Source: Methylobacterium oryzihabitans (lineage in GTDB: Bacteria; Pseudomonadota; Alphaproteobacteria; Rhizobiales; Beijerinckiaceae). From it: a stretch of 64,000 bases of DNA. The position numbers and the translations under genes are program-made. Location: NCBI RefSeq assembly GCF_004004555.2, contig NZ_SACP01000025.1, positions 24,500-88,499 of the forward strand, in the 5' to 3' direction. The first letter of the stretch is position 1. Every line of letters begins with the position of its first letter. Shown piece by piece: positions 44,488 to 52,835 of the stretch. The notes under the pieces are model-generated. The model searched no databases, was not told the origin of the DNA, and saw only the letters and a list, made by a program, of their open reading frames with translations.

Positions 44488-44765
44488 GACCATCGACCTG
44501 CCGGGGATAGGGACGCCTCGAGGCATCGCGCATCGGGGTTTCCGATTTGACATCCCGCGGCAGGAAAAGATGGTTGAGCCGCTGTTTCCGACAACGGTCT
44601 GCGACGATCCGAGGATCGATTGTCGATGTTCTGTTTTTTGCTGTTAACCATCGCGCGTGTTGCGCAGGTTTCATTGCAGGCGCGCAACATTCGGGCAACA
44701 GGGCGCGGTCAGAAGCGGGTCCCAGGCGCCGGGACGTCCGGCGCGTCACCCAGACGGAGGTTGTC
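44488..44765. promoter_or_regulatory. Divergent promoter region of exporter and peptide 2
   Basis: A 278-base spacer, AT-richer between about 44600 and 44690. It contains TTGCTGTTAACCATCGCGCG at 44638-44657, including the TTAACCAT octamer known as a CtrA half-site in alphaproteobacteria. The GCGCAACA sequence recurs in inverted form nearby (TGTTGCGC at 44659, GCGCAACA at 44682). Shared control of the exporter and peptide 2 is inferred from this layout. Confidence 0.5.
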
Positions 44766-45023
44766 ATGAACGCCGGGATGGAACGGGCTGCCGTGAGGCT
44801 CAGCGACGCCGATCTCGACGGTGTCCAGGGGGGTGCCAGCGAGGGATGGCAGCTCGTCGACGGACACTACATGTACGGAACCAGGGTCCAGACCGGAGCG
44901 ATCGGAACCCCGAGCTACTCGTCGCACATCGATCTCGGCTCCTACCGCAAGGCCCCCGACGGCACTGCCATCAGGATGAATGCGTCCGGGCAGGAATATC
45001 CCAGCGGCCGGTGGAGACGTTAA
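44766..45023 (+). CDS. Double-glycine-leader peptide precursor 2
   Basis: An 85-residue precursor with a strong AGACGGAGG Shine-Dalgarno ending five bases before ATG 44766. The leader AVRLSDADLDGVQGG (9-23) ends in a GG site suitable for the adjacent C39 peptidase. The predicted 62-residue core begins ASEGWQLVDGHYMYGTRV, is rich in Gly, Ser, Tyr and Arg, has no cysteine, and ends GQEYPSGRWRR. It is divergent from the exporter operon across a 278-base spacer. Its leader is clearly related to that of peptide 1, but the cores are not alike. Function (bacteriocin, signal or structural peptide) is unknown. Confidence 0.8.
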   Translation: MNAGMERAAVRLSDADLDGVQGGASEGWQLVDGHYMYGTRVQTGAIGTPSYSSHIDLGSYRKAPDGTAIRMNASGQEYPSGRWRR

Positions 45024-45297
45024 GAGCGGATCCTCCGGCACCGGCCGGTCGGGCCCTCGACCTGCCCGGCGAGATGCGCGACCGCTCCGGCATGGGCGTG
45101 ATCCTGATCACGCCCGATCTCGGCGCCGTGGCCGGGACCGCCTGGCCGTCCCGGATGCGGGGCCCGCGGGCGGCTCGCCGGGGTCCCCGGCCTTGGTGCC
45201 GGCCCTGACCGCCCTGCGGCCGCGACGGCCCGGACGGGATCGATCCGCCGCCTGCCGTCGAGCGGCGGCTGGCGAAAACCGCCCTGCAGGCGCCATC

Positions 45298-47679
45298 ATG
45301 GGCTGGCATGCCACCGCCCGTCCCGCACGAAGGGCCGCCTACCCCGCCGGTTTTCACTTGCACGAACGTCACCGACCGCAGGACCGTGCCGAGACCACGG
45401 CCATCCCGACGCCCCCGACTCCCAGGGCGGCGCGCTGGGTTCCGCGCGCCACCCTGGCCGTGGGTCTGCTCGCAACGGGGGTCAGCACCGCCCTGACCTG
45501 GCGGGCGGCGGAGATGCGCGACCGGCTGACCTTTCTCCATGCCACCGAGATCGAGCTGCGCACGGTCGAGGACCAGTTCCGCACCTATGCCGCTCTGCTT
45601 CGAGGCGGCGCCGGCCTGTTCGCGGCCAACGGCGACAGCGTCACGCTGGCCGAGTTTCGGGCGTATGTCGGGCGCATCGAGTTCCAGAGCCTGTATCCCG
45701 GCTTCCTCGGCATCGGCTTCACCCCGACGATGCCCGCCTCCGAACGCGAGCGGTTCGCCGCGCGGGCCGAGGCGCTGGGCGTGGCAGGCTTCCACGTGCG
45801 CCCGCCGACCGACAACCCGATGATCAGCCCGGTCCTGTTCGCCGAGCCGCCGAACCCGCGCAACCAGGCCGCCATCGGCTACGACGTGATGTCCGACCCG
45901 GTCCGGCGCGACATGGTCGAGCGGGCCCGCGACACCGGCCTGCCGGCCGCCTCGGCGCGCATCCAGCTCGTGCAGGAGATCGACGCGAACAAGCAGGCGG
46001 GCTTCCTCGTCGCCATGCCGGTCTATGCCGGCGGGGCGGTGCCCGCCGGCGTCGGCGAGCGGCGACGGCGGTTCCTCGGCTTCGTCTTCGGGGCCTTCCG
46101 GGCCAACGACCTGTTCAACAGCATCGTGGCGGCCAGGGCCGAGGAGGACGCCGCCTTCGCGATCTACGACGGCGCTCCGAGCGAGGCGACGCTGCTGCAC
46201 CGGTCCGCGCGGGCCACCGGTGCCGTGGCCGGGCGCCTGACGCGCGAGGCGACGCTCGACCTCGGCGGCCGCACCTGGACCGTGCTGTTCGAGCAGCGCC
46301 TTTCCCCGCGACGGGCCTCGGCCCTGTCCGAGGTCTGGCTCGTCGGCGTCGGGGGCCTCCTCGCGACGGCCCTGCTGGGCTTCGCCGCGTTCCGGCAGCG
46401 CCGCACGCAGGACGAGATCCGCCGGCTCAACGCCTCGCTGGAAGCCCGGGTCGAGGAGCGGACCCGCGACCTGCGGGAGGCCGCCGACCGCCTGCGGCAG
46501 GCCGGGGAGGAGCGCGCGCGCATGGAGGAGGTGCTGCGCCAGTCGCAGAAGATGGAGGCGGTGGGCCAGCTCACCGGAGGTCTGGCGCACGACTTCAACA
46601 ACCTGCTCGCCGGCATCTCCGGCGCGCTGGAGCTCATCGAGACCCGCATCGGGCAGGGCCGGTCCAAGGACGTCGCGAAGTACATCGCCGCCGCGCAGGG
46701 CGCGTCGAAGCGGGCCGCGGCGCTGACCCATCGTCTCCTCGCCTTCTCGCGGCGCCAGACCCTGGCACCGAAGGCCATCGACGCGAACCGGCTGGTGGAC
46801 GGGATGCTCGACCTGATCCAGCGCACCGTCGGCCCGGGCATCGACGTGCGGCACAAGGGGGCGGACGACCTGTGGCCCGCCCTGGTCGACCCCTCGCAGC
46901 TCGAGAACGCGCTCCTGAACCTGTGCATCAACGCCCGGGACGCAATGCCGGACGGCGGCAGGATCGTCATCGAGACGTACAACCGCTGGATCGACGGGCG
47001 GCAGGCCGAGGCGCTGGACATGCCCGAGGGGCAGTACCTGTCGCTGTGCGTGTCCGACACCGGCACCGGCATGCCCCCGGAGGTCGTCGCCCGGGCGTTC
47101 GACCCGTTCTTCACGACGAAGCCGATCGGCGCGGGCACGGGGCTCGGCCTGTCGATGATCTACGGCTTCGCCAAGCAGTCCGGCGGGCAGGTGCGGATCA
47201 CCTCCGAGGTCGGTGCCGGCACGGCGGTGTGCCTTTCCCTGCCGCGGCACCGGGGCGAGGCGGACGCGGACGGACCCGCCCCCGAGAGGCGCCCGATGGC
47301 CTGCGCCGATGCCGGCGAGACCGTGCTCGTGGTGGACGACGAACCGACCGTGCGCATGCTGGTGACCGACGTGCTGAGCGACCTCGGATACACCGCGGTC
47401 GAGGCGGCGGACGGGGCGGGCGGCTTGAGGGTGCTGCAGTCGGATGCGCGCATCGACCTGCTGGTGACCGATGTCGGCCTGCCCGGCGGCATGAACGGAC
47501 GCCAGATGGCGGATGCCGCCCGGGTCGGCCGGCCGGACCTGAAGGTCCTGTTCATCACCGGCTTCGCGGAGGCCGCGGTGCTCGGCGACGGCCGGCTCGA
47601 CGCCGGCATGGCGGTGCTGACCAAGCCGTTCGCGGTCGACGCCCTGGCGGCTCGCATCCGCGAGATGATCGCGACCTAA
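45298..47679 (+). CDS. CHASE-domain hybrid sensor histidine kinase
   Basis: A 793-residue membrane sensor. TM1 is at about 51-69, a periplasmic CHASE-type domain at about 80-300 (YPGFLGIGFTP, NPRNQAAIGYDVMSDP, TDNPM), and TM2 at about 345-365. A coiled coil leads to the HisKA domain with phospho-accepting His431 in GGLAHDFNNLL. The HATPase domain shows NLCINARDAMP, DTGTGMP and GTGLGLSMIYG. A REC domain (about 675-790) carries Asp725 in LLVTDVGLPGG and the DDE acidic pocket. It could sense a small ligand near the peptide locus; no separate response regulator adjoins it. ATG 45298 has only a weak Shine-Dalgarno. Its TAA stop is supplied by the C-type repeat. Confidence 0.88.
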   Translation: MGWHATARPARRAAYPAGFHLHERHRPQDRAETTAIPTPPTPRAARWVPRATLAVGLLATGVSTALTWRAAEMRDRLTFLHATEIELRTVEDQFRTYAALLRGGAGLFAANGDSVTLAEFRAYVGRIEFQSLYPGFLGIGFTPTMPASERERFAARAEALGVAGFHVRPPTDNPMISPVLFAEPPNPRNQAAIGYDVMSDPVRRDMVERARDTGLPAASARIQLVQEIDANKQAGFLVAMPVYAGGAVPAGVGERRRRFLGFVFGAFRANDLFNSIVAARAEEDAAFAIYDGAPSEATLLHRSARATGAVAGRLTREATLDLGGRTWTVLFEQRLSPRRASALSEVWLVGVGGLLATALLGFAAFRQRRTQDEIRRLNASLEARVEERTRDLREAADRLRQAGEERARMEEVLRQSQKMEAVGQLTGGLAHDFNNLLAGISGALELIETRIGQGRSKDVAKYIAAAQGASKRAAALTHRLLAFSRRQTLAPKAIDANRLVDGMLDLIQRTVGPGIDVRHKGADDLWPALVDPSQLENALLNLCINARDAMPDGGRIVIETYNRWIDGRQAEALDMPEGQYLSLCVSDTGTGMPPEVVARAFDPFFTTKPIGAGTGLGLSMIYGFAKQSGGQVRITSEVGAGTAVCLSLPRHRGEADADGPAPERRPMACADAGETVLVVDDEPTVRMLVTDVLSDLGYTAVEAADGAGGLRVLQSDARIDLLVTDVGLPGGMNGRQMADAARVGRPDLKVLFITGFAEAAVLGDGRLDAGMAVLTKPFAVDALAARIREMIAT

Positions 47680-47983
47680 ATGGAAACTCGCTGCAAACGA
47701 CTGGTTTTGCAGTCAAAATTTTGAGCGCGGGATCCCCTCTCCCGAGTGGGAGAGGGGTAGGGGTGAGGGTGGAGACACTTCAGAATGGAATGCCGACCGT
47801 CGAGTTGCGCAGCTCAACCGTTGGTGCCTGATTCTGAACCCGAGCCACCCTCACCCCTGTCCCCTCTCCCACTCGGGAGAGGGGGACCCGCGCCAGGACG
47901 AAAACTGTCTTCGATGGCTGCAACGGGAGCAGAAAGCCGCTGCTCCGTTTCATCCGCAAGGGACGGCGAAGCCGGTGAGCAAC
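47677..47983 (+). repeat. C-type repeat, copy 2
   Basis: It begins TAAATGGAAACTCGCTGC, whose TAA is the stop codon of the hybrid kinase, then carries the CCCTCTCCCGAGTGGGAGAGG arm and its inverse (about 47733-47752 and 47862-47882), and ends near GCAAGGGACGGCGAAGCCGG. The B-type repeat follows directly. Confidence 0.88.
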
Positions 47984-48278
47984 TGATACAATTCTCGGAC
48001 GATCAGTTCCGAAAACCGTATCACAAGCCCGCGCGGCGCCGGAGCGAAGCCGAAATCCGCATCGCGAAAGCGACTGCGACGCAGTCGCCGGGCGATCCAT
48101 CGAAAATCGCATTAGTCCTTCGCTAACCATCTTGCCGCACGCCTGCGACTGGGCGCGCGCTGCATCCACCCCGAGGATCCATCGGCCGCAATGTCTGAGC
48201 CCGTCTCGCGCGCAACAGCGGGCGGACCTCACGATGCAGCCGGGTTGCGCGGACCAGCCCGAGGGACGCGACATCGCC
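47680..48278. other. Repeat-filled gap before the sedolisin gene
   Basis: About 600 bases, almost entirely the C-type and B-type repeats (to 48112). The remaining 48113-48278 holds the protease upstream region with a CTAACCAT site at 48123-48130 and a GAGGGA ribosome-binding candidate at 48261-48266. Confidence 0.55.
47984..48112 (+). repeat. B-type palindromic repeat
   Basis: A hairpin ATACAATTCTCGGACGATCA...TCCGAAAACCGTATCA is followed by the CCCGCGCGGCGC spacer, the GAAATCCGCATCGCGAAAGCG unit and a terminal TCGAAAATCGCAT. It sits directly after the C-type repeat. Confidence 0.8.
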
Positions 48279-51200
48279 ATGGCTCAGGTCGTACTGCCCA
48301 ACTCGACATACCTGGACTACACCAGCAACGGCACGACGACCGCGACCACGGTGGCGGACGCCTACGACTTCGTCTCGGGGCCGGTGCCGGCGACGCAGAC
48401 GATCAACGTCGCGCTGATGCTGCCGCGGGCGAACGATCCCACCGCCCTGCTGGAGAGCGACTGGGCGACGCGCCAGAAGACGCTCCAGGCGTTGAACCAG
48501 GCCGGCACGCTGTGGTCGACCTACGGCGCCGATCCCACCGCCTTCGCCGACGCGGTCGCGGCCCTGCGGGCCATGAACATCCCGGTGCTCGGCCTCTCCG
48601 GCACGGACGGCTACGTCTCCTCCGCCGAATCGCGCACGATCTGGCTCCAAGTGACGCCGGCCAAGTTCGGGGAGCTGTTCGGGACGCCGGCCCTGACGGG
48701 GACCGCCGACGTTCCGGGCGGTTCCGGGCAGACCGAGCAGATCTATTACTGGAACGGCGCTCTGTCGGTTCCCGAGGAGATCGGCGCGACCGGAATCTGG
48801 TTCGACCTCGGTCCGATCTGGGGCCAGTATCCCGCTTTCTCGGACATGTCCGGCGGTGCGCAGATCACACCGAGAGTGGGACATCAAAGCATCGGCAACG
48901 CGCTGTCGCCGCTGAGCAACTCCGGAGACTACCGGGAGAGCAACAACTTCGCTGCCGATATCGCCGACTGGTTCTACAATTTCCCGCTGGGCGACCGCAC
49001 GGTTCCGACCGCGACGATCGGCCTCGTCGAGCCGGGGATCGGCAATGCTCTGAGCGCCGGCGATCCGAACAGCTTCCAGGAACTCCTCGACGAGTTCAGG
49101 CAGACGGCCGGCCTCTCGACGCCGGGGAGCTATTACGTCAGCAACCAGGGCGGCCAGAGCTACACGAGGGGCAACTCCCTCGAGCGGTCGCTCGACGTCG
49201 GCGTCGTCGCTTCGGCCAGTCCGCAGAGCACGATCGGGCTGTATGCGGGCTCCGGGTTCGACGACCACGCGCAGTCGAACAGCTTCACGGCGTTCCAGGC
49301 GGCGTTCTGGGATCTGGTCAACAACCCTTCTGTCGTCTCGTCATCGTTCTCGCTCTTCCAGCAGTCGAAGCGCGGATCACCGTTCGCCAACGCCGTCGAC
49401 GAGCTGTTCGTGGACGCGGCCTTGCGCAACATCTCCGTCGCATTCGCGGGAAACGATTGGGGATCTTCGTGGAATTTCGCCAACGGTCTCGCCAATGTCG
49501 CGACCAACTCGTCTTCGCCCTATGCGCTCATCGTCGGCGGAACGTCGCTGACGACGCTGGGAGCCGCACCGGGCGACCCCACGGTATTCCAGGATCCGAC
49601 CCGGGCCGCGTCCCTGTATGATCGTGCGATAGCGGGAGACGCCGCGACGTTGTGGCGGCTGATCGGCGGGGGCTTGTCCATTCTGCCGTCCTCGGTGTCG
49701 GCGCAGCATGCCGGCCAGGTCGCCCTTCTGGAATCGGTCTGGAACATCCTCCAGGTCAGCGAGGACCAGGGCCGATACAGCATCCTGCCGGCGCTCGGGA
49801 GCGACATCGCCGCCGGCGACGGTGGCGTGGACACGAACCGGCCCGTGCCGACGTATCAGACCGATTTCGGTCTCACGCCGACATCGGTCAATCCCGGCGG
49901 CGGGACGGGCCGGGGCACGCCGGACGTGTCGGCCAATTCCGGCGGCAACATGTTCTTCATCACGCCGCGGGGAGACATGAGCGGTCTGAGCTGGGACGAA
50001 GGCACCAGCGCCGCAGCACCGCTCTGGGCGTCACTGCTGGCGCAGTTCAACACCATCTTCGCGGACCAGGGCCTGCCGAACCTCGGCTTCTCCAACGACC
50101 TGCTTTACCAGGCGGCCGCCGTCGCCCCGGCGGCCTTCAACGACATCACCTACGGCAACAACACGTCGTCCTATCTCTACGACGGACCGGTCACCGCCGG
50201 CGACGACACCATCACCCTCACGGGCTACGGCTACGAGGCCGGGCCGGGCTACGACCTGACCACCGGCCTCGGCACCCCCAACGGCCTGCTCCTCGCCCGC
50301 GCGCTCACCGCCATCGCCCACGCCCAGATGTCGTCGACCGCCCCGGCGGTTCTCGACCCCACCTTCACGGCCAGCAGCGCCGCCCAGCACCTCCTCGTCC
50401 AGCCGACCGTCCGGAGCGACCGGAACTTCGCCCTCTCGGTGGCCGGTGCCCCGACCTCCTACAGGGCCGCCGCCACCGGCAGCTTCGCCTGGGACAGCGC
50501 CTTCGCCCAGCGGGCGATGCAGGCCGACTTCGACCCGGCTCTCGTGCGCCTCTTCGACGGCGCCAGCCAGAGTACCCCGCACGACCTCGGCGTCGCCGAC
50601 GGGGCCAGCCTCGGCGTCGCCTTCGGCGGCGGCTCGGCAGCGACGCCGCAGGCCGCCATGACCAATCCGTTCGGCTTCGTCGATTACAAGGATCCTGCCG
50701 GCGACGGCGGGGTCCGCCTCGCCCGCGCCGTCGCCGTCGCCCGGACCGCCGGCAACGCCGACGGCCAGCGGGCGGTGGTGCGCCTGCGCCAGAACACCGA
50801 GGAGGCGGTCACGGCCTCGTTCTACCGGGTCGACGACCTCGACGGCACCATCGACGGCCTCGCGCCCGGTCAGGCCGGCTACGACGCCGCGGTCACGGGC
50901 CGGCTCTACGCCACCGGGAGCGGCACCACCGCGATCTCGGGACCCGGCGACGGCTACTACAAGCAGCTTCAGCTGACCGGCATCGACGGGGGCGACCTCG
51001 TGGCGATGCGGCTGACCAGCGGCGGCCACGACTTCTACGGCTTCTCCGCCGCCAACGAGACGGTCGGCGGCAGCGGGGTGACGCATCTGTGGAACTACGG
51101 CCTCGACACCTGGGGCTGGGAGAGCACGTTCGGCGGCGGCGACCGCGACTACAACGACCTCGTGGTCCAGCTCGACTTCACCAGCGCCAGCGGCTCGGGC

Positions 51201-51965
51201 TGGCTGGTGCAGGACACCGCGACCGGGGGTGACGGCGACGACGTGATGTACGGCAACGACGAGGCCAACTCGATGGTCGGCGGCCTCGGCGACGACACGA
51301 TCCCGGGGGCCGGAGGAAACGACACGCTGTACGGCGGCCTCGGCGACGACCTCGTCCTCGGCCAGGACGGCGACGACTTCGTCGGCACCGGCGCGGGCAA
51401 CGATTTCGGCTCGGGCGGATGGGGCAACGACACCGTCGAGGGCGGCGCCGGCAACGACCTGCTGTTCGGCGACGACGACGACGATCGCGTCGACGGGGGC
51501 TGGGGCGACGACCTCGTGTATGGCGGCACCGGCGACGACGATCTCACGGGCGACGCCGGCACCGACCAGCTCTACGGCCAGGATGGCGACGACCGCCAGT
51601 TCGGCGGCGATGGCGGCGACAACGTCTCGGGCGGGGCCGGGGACGACCTGCTCGACGGCGGCGCGGGACAGGATCTGCTGTTCGGCAATGCCGGCGACGA
51701 CAGGCTCACCGGCGGGGCCGGCTGGGACATCTTCGGCTTCGGCCCCGGCGACGGGGTGGACGTCGTCACCGACTTCACGGCGGGTGGTCCGGAGGCGGAT
51801 GTGATCGCGTTCAACAACGGCGCCTTCGCGGACCTCGCGGGCGTGCTGGCGGCGAGCCGGCAGGAGGGGGCCGATCTGGTCATCGCCTACGGCGCCGGCG
51901 ACGTCCTCACCCTGCAGAACGTGCAGGCCGGCACCCTCTCGGCCGCCAACTTCACCTTCGCGTGA
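48279..51965 (+). CDS. Sedolisin (S53) protease with DUF4114 and RTX repeats
   Basis: A 1228-residue secreted protease. Residues about 1-160 resemble a kumamolisin-type pro-domain. The S53 catalytic domain covers about 210-690: Glu302 and Asp306 (SLERSLDVGV), oxyanion candidate Asp393 (AGNDWG), catalytic Ser577 in EGTSAAAPLWASL, and the Ca-site GYDLTTGLGTPNG. A DUF4114-like domain (about 830-965) contains FGGGDRDYNDLVVQLDF. About a dozen GGxGxDxLx calcium-binding nonapeptides follow (about 980-1150) and the end has the usual RTX secretion-type tail. No N-terminal signal peptide is visible, so type I secretion is likely, but the matching exporter is not in the window. ATG 48279 has GAGGGA upstream; 48234 is an alternative. 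Confidence 0.88.
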   Translation: MAQVVLPNSTYLDYTSNGTTTATTVADAYDFVSGPVPATQTINVALMLPRANDPTALLESDWATRQKTLQALNQAGTLWSTYGADPTAFADAVAALRAMNIPVLGLSGTDGYVSSAESRTIWLQVTPAKFGELFGTPALTGTADVPGGSGQTEQIYYWNGALSVPEEIGATGIWFDLGPIWGQYPAFSDMSGGAQITPRVGHQSIGNALSPLSNSGDYRESNNFAADIADWFYNFPLGDRTVPTATIGLVEPGIGNALSAGDPNSFQELLDEFRQTAGLSTPGSYYVSNQGGQSYTRGNSLERSLDVGVVASASPQSTIGLYAGSGFDDHAQSNSFTAFQAAFWDLVNNPSVVSSSFSLFQQSKRGSPFANAVDELFVDAALRNISVAFAGNDWGSSWNFANGLANVATNSSSPYALIVGGTSLTTLGAAPGDPTVFQDPTRAASLYDRAIAGDAATLWRLIGGGLSILPSSVSAQHAGQVALLESVWNILQVSEDQGRYSILPALGSDIAAGDGGVDTNRPVPTYQTDFGLTPTSVNPGGGTGRGTPDVSANSGGNMFFITPRGDMSGLSWDEGTSAAAPLWASLLAQFNTIFADQGLPNLGFSNDLLYQAAAVAPAAFNDITYGNNTSSYLYDGPVTAGDDTITLTGYGYEAGPGYDLTTGLGTPNGLLLARALTAIAHAQMSSTAPAVLDPTFTASSAAQHLLVQPTVRSDRNFALSVAGAPTSYRAAATGSFAWDSAFAQRAMQADFDPALVRLFDGASQSTPHDLGVADGASLGVAFGGGSAATPQAAMTNPFGFVDYKDPAGDGGVRLARAVAVARTAGNADGQRAVVRLRQNTEEAVTASFYRVDDLDGTIDGLAPGQAGYDAAVTGRLYATGSGTTAISGPGDGYYKQLQLTGIDGGDLVAMRLTSGGHDFYGFSAANETVGGSGVTHLWNYGLDTWGWESTFGGGDRDYNDLVVQLDFTSASGSGWLVQDTATGGDGDDVMYGNDEANSMVGGLGDDTIPGAGGNDTLYGGLGDDLVLGQDGDDFVGTGAGNDFGSGGWGNDTVEGGAGNDLLFGDDDDDRVDGGWGDDLVYGGTGDDDLTGDAGTDQLYGQDGDDRQFGGDGGDNVSGGAGDDLLDGGAGQDLLFGNAGDDRLTGGAGWDIFGFGPGDGVDVVTDFTAGGPEADVIAFNNGAFADLAGVLAASRQEGADLVIAYGAGDVLTLQNVQAGTLSAANFTFA

Positions 51966-52096
51966 GGCGGGTGCCGTCGCCTCCGCGATGCGGAAACCGG
52001 CCTCGCTCGGGTGTGTGGAGCCTCCGGCGGTCGCCGACGACCTGCTGCCGGACCGGCCGCGCCTCGCGGAGCTGCGCCGGTCCTTCGTCGGCCGGC

Positions 52097-52275
52097 TAAA
52101 TGGAGCTTGGCTCCAAGTATCTGATTTCAAATTGGATATTTGGAGCGCGGGATCCCCTCTCCCGAGTGGGAGAGGGGAGGCGCGCCAAAGCGAAAGCCGC
52201 CTTCGACCGTGGCAACGGATACAGACGACCACCGCCCGGTTTCGTCCGCAAGGGACGGCAAAGCCGGTGTGCAAC
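52097..52275 (+). repeat. C-type repeat, copy 3 (shortened)
   Basis: It starts TAAATGGAGCTTGGCTCC, keeps CCCTCTCCCGAGTGGGAGAGG (about 52153-52173) and the GCAAGGGACGGCAAAGCCGG end, but lacks the middle and the second inverted arm present in copies 1 and 2. Confidence 0.82.
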
Positions 52276-52278
52276 TCA

Positions 52279-52531
52279 GAGCCTGTTTGACTCTCGATCT
52301 AAAGAACAAGATCCCCCCTTTCCCGGACGACTGGAACGCAGTGGAAGGAGATCCGGGATCCAGCACAACAAGTCGCGAAGCGTCCATACTCAGCGGCGGT
52401 GCTATCAGACTGAGCCGCTTCGCGGCACATCTGACGTCTGGATCCCGGATCTCCTTCCGCTATCGCTTCAGTCGTCCGGGAAAGCGGTGCTTCGCGCGAT
52501 AAATACGATGGACCATCGCTCAAACAGGTTC
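52279..52531. mobile_element. MITE-like palindromic element with TCA target duplication
   Basis: A 253-bp element bounded by 12-bp terminal inverted repeats GAGCCTGTTTGA and TCAAACAGGTTC (one mismatch) and flanked by TCA on both sides (52276-52278 and 52532-52534). Inside, 45-bp arms at 52319-52363 and 52438-52483 are near-perfect inverses starting TTTCCCGGACGACTG. It has no coding capacity for a transposase, so it would be a non-autonomous element. A TNA target is typical of IS1031-like IS5 transposases, which is my best guess for its mobiliser. Confidence 0.75.
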
Positions 52532-52532
52532 T

Positions 52533-52622
52533 CATACGAAATCCGCATCGCGACGCGATTGCACAGCAATCGCCACGATCCCGCAGGGAGCGCCGAGCGG
52601 TCCATCGAAAACCGTATCACGG
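52533..52622 (-). repeat. B-type repeat (partial)
   Basis: CATACGAAATCCGCATCGCG at one end and CATCGAAAACCGTATCA at the other mark the long-hairpin half of the B element. It lies immediately beyond the MITE-like element, which therefore sits at the C/B junction. Confidence 0.75.
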
Positions 52623-52835
52623 GGCCGCGTCGCGTTCCCGCCCCCGGTGCGGACACGACCCGCTCCGCCGGGCGGATCGCCCTGCCGGGCCGGCGAAGGG
52701 GCGTCCGGGTTCCGGCCGTCCTCCCCGAGATGCTTCCGCGGCGGTCGCACGGACCCGCCACGCAGGGGCTTCGCAGAACCCCGCTCGCCGGCGGGCCGGG
52801 ACCCGCGTCGTCCAAAAACCGCAGCAGACCGGCGC

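Larger units (their letters stand above)
51966..52835. other. Repeat-rich gap after the protease
   Basis: This 870-base region holds a shortened C-type repeat, a MITE-like element, and a B-type repeat. The remaining 52626-52835 is GC-rich and lacks a credible gene. Confidence 0.55.

Noticed and set aside
37236..45023. Lanthipeptide or thiopeptide biosynthesis cluster
   Set aside because: No LanM, LanB or YcaO gene is visible and the precursor cores contain no cysteine.
52279..52531. Insertion sequence
   Set aside because: It has terminal repeats and target duplication but no room for a transposase, so it is described as MITE-like.
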